From NCBI GenBank assembly GCA_023428885.1, contig JAEYWQ010000068.1, forward strand, positions 1 through 5,502: DNA of 5,502 nucleotides. The letters are read 5' to 3'. A model generated the notes under the pieces. It ran no database searches and was not told the origin of the DNA. It saw only the letters and a program-made list of their open reading frames with translations. A program made the translations under genes and the position numbers. The stretch is from Bacillota bacterium. GTDB lineage: Bacteria > Bacillota > Clostridia > Lachnospirales > Lachnospiraceae. Numbering within the stretch: position 1 is the first letter of the stretch; each line of letters begins with the position of its first letter. Positions 5,058-5,502 of the stretch are shown here, one piece after another.

Positions 5058-5502
5058 TTAAACCCCTCCTAATATTCGAGCAATCAAAGAACCATCATAT
5101 ACCACTGGATATTCACGTAAAGTAAATACAATTCCATCACATGGTGCTAAGATGTTTTGTACTACGGTACCGGATAAGGTGTCCACAATTTCACCCACCT
5201 TATCTCCAACTTTGATATCCATTAAGTGCTCTACGCATGGTAAGAAAACACCCGATGCCTCTGCATGGATTAAAGTAACTTTATCTTTATTGGTAGAGAT
5301 CACTGGAGTTTTTGGTGTAATTACTTCTCCATCCCAGATCCCTAATTCTTTCATCAAGCAAAAGATTCCATCTAGAATCTGATCACCAAATTCCTTTGTG
5401 ATTCTCATACCAACCCCCATCTCCACAGCCAGGGTAGGCACACCAATCAAATTCAAACTATGATAAATACTAGCTTCCTGAACGGTTGGTGAGGAATACA
5501 CC
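5058..5502 (-). CDS. AstE/AspA-family zinc hydrolase, C-terminal half (5' end outside window)
   Basis: About 148 residues of the C-terminal part are visible, roughly half of a normal family member. The segment GVPTLAVEMGVG carries the Glu expected to be catalytic in succinylglutamate desuccinylase/aspartoacylase enzymes (GAG codon at 5423-5421). A barrel-sandwich C-terminal domain follows, with SGVFLPCVEHLMDIKVGD and APCDGIVF. The HxxE zinc motif would lie upstream, outside the window. Family members remove acyl groups from N-acyl amino acids; the substrate here is unknown. A GTG near the right edge is not the real start, because the reading frame runs open to the boundary and the N-terminal catalytic half is missing. 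Its TAA stop abuts the ATG of the next paralogue, so the two proteins are almost certainly made together. Confidence 0.85.
   Translation of the reverse strand, partial: VYSSPTVQEASIYHSLNLIGVPTLAVEMGVGMRITKEFGDQILDGIFCLMKELGIWDGEVITPKTPVISTNKDKVTLIHAEASGVFLPCVEHLMDIKVGDKVGEIVDTLSGTVVQNILAPCDGIVFTLREYPVVYDGSLIARILGGV
5065..5070 (-). promoter_or_regulatory. Ribosome binding site of the second hydrolase paralogue
   Basis: AGGAGG lies 7 nt before ATG 5057, inside the final codons of the upstream paralogue. The stop and start codons abut (TAAATG), which favours coupled translation. Confidence 0.8.

Noticed and set aside
5152..5382. Plus-strand open frame of 76 codons
   Set aside because: It is antisense to the conserved barrel-sandwich domain of the hydrolase gene and has no ribosome binding site support.

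Overview
The window is A+T-rich, and every supported gene lies on the minus strand, so transcription runs from position 5502 towards position 1. Strong AGGAGG-type ribosome binding sites, short or negative gene spacing, and the particular pilin-like protein families point to a low-GC Firmicute, most likely a Clostridia member of the Lachnospiraceae type. That placement is inference from protein style. Nothing here identifies a genus.

Region A (5502 to 3059, read leftwards) is a probable metabolic/transport operon. It holds the C-terminal half of an AstE/AspA-type (succinylglutamate desuccinylase/aspartoacylase) zinc hydrolase, cut by the window edge. A full-length paralogue follows immediately (TAA directly abutting ATG), then azlC and azlD, which overlap by ATGA and encode a two-part branched-chain amino acid transporter. 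The second hydrolase paralogue has lost its first zinc-binding His and its catalytic Glu, whereas the visible part of the first keeps the Glu. The pair may therefore be one enzyme and one pseudoenzyme.

Region B (3058 to 1, read leftwards) is a type IV pilus / type II secretion-like operon. A near-ideal extended -10 promoter sits directly after the azlD stop codon. It drives a GspF/PilC-like platform protein followed by four small single-membrane-helix proteins of 107, 161, 155 and about 160 residues. All four look like divergent minor pilins or pseudopilins. None has the canonical G|FTLIE prepilin signal: the 155-residue protein keeps the +5-type Glu without the Gly, and the 160-residue protein keeps Gly-Gly without the Glu, as in GspK/PilX. 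A perfect ribosome binding site and ATG at positions 25-10 show that at least one more gene of the operon starts at the left edge.

No RNA genes, mobile elements, CRISPR arrays or convincing terminators were seen. No stretch over 300 bases lacks a gene; the longest gap is about 75 bases. No motor ATPase, prepilin peptidase or major pilin gene lies in the window, so the pilus machinery must be completed by genes elsewhere. The most unusual content is the set of non-canonical pilin-like subunits and the apparent hydrolase/pseudohydrolase pair beside azlCD.
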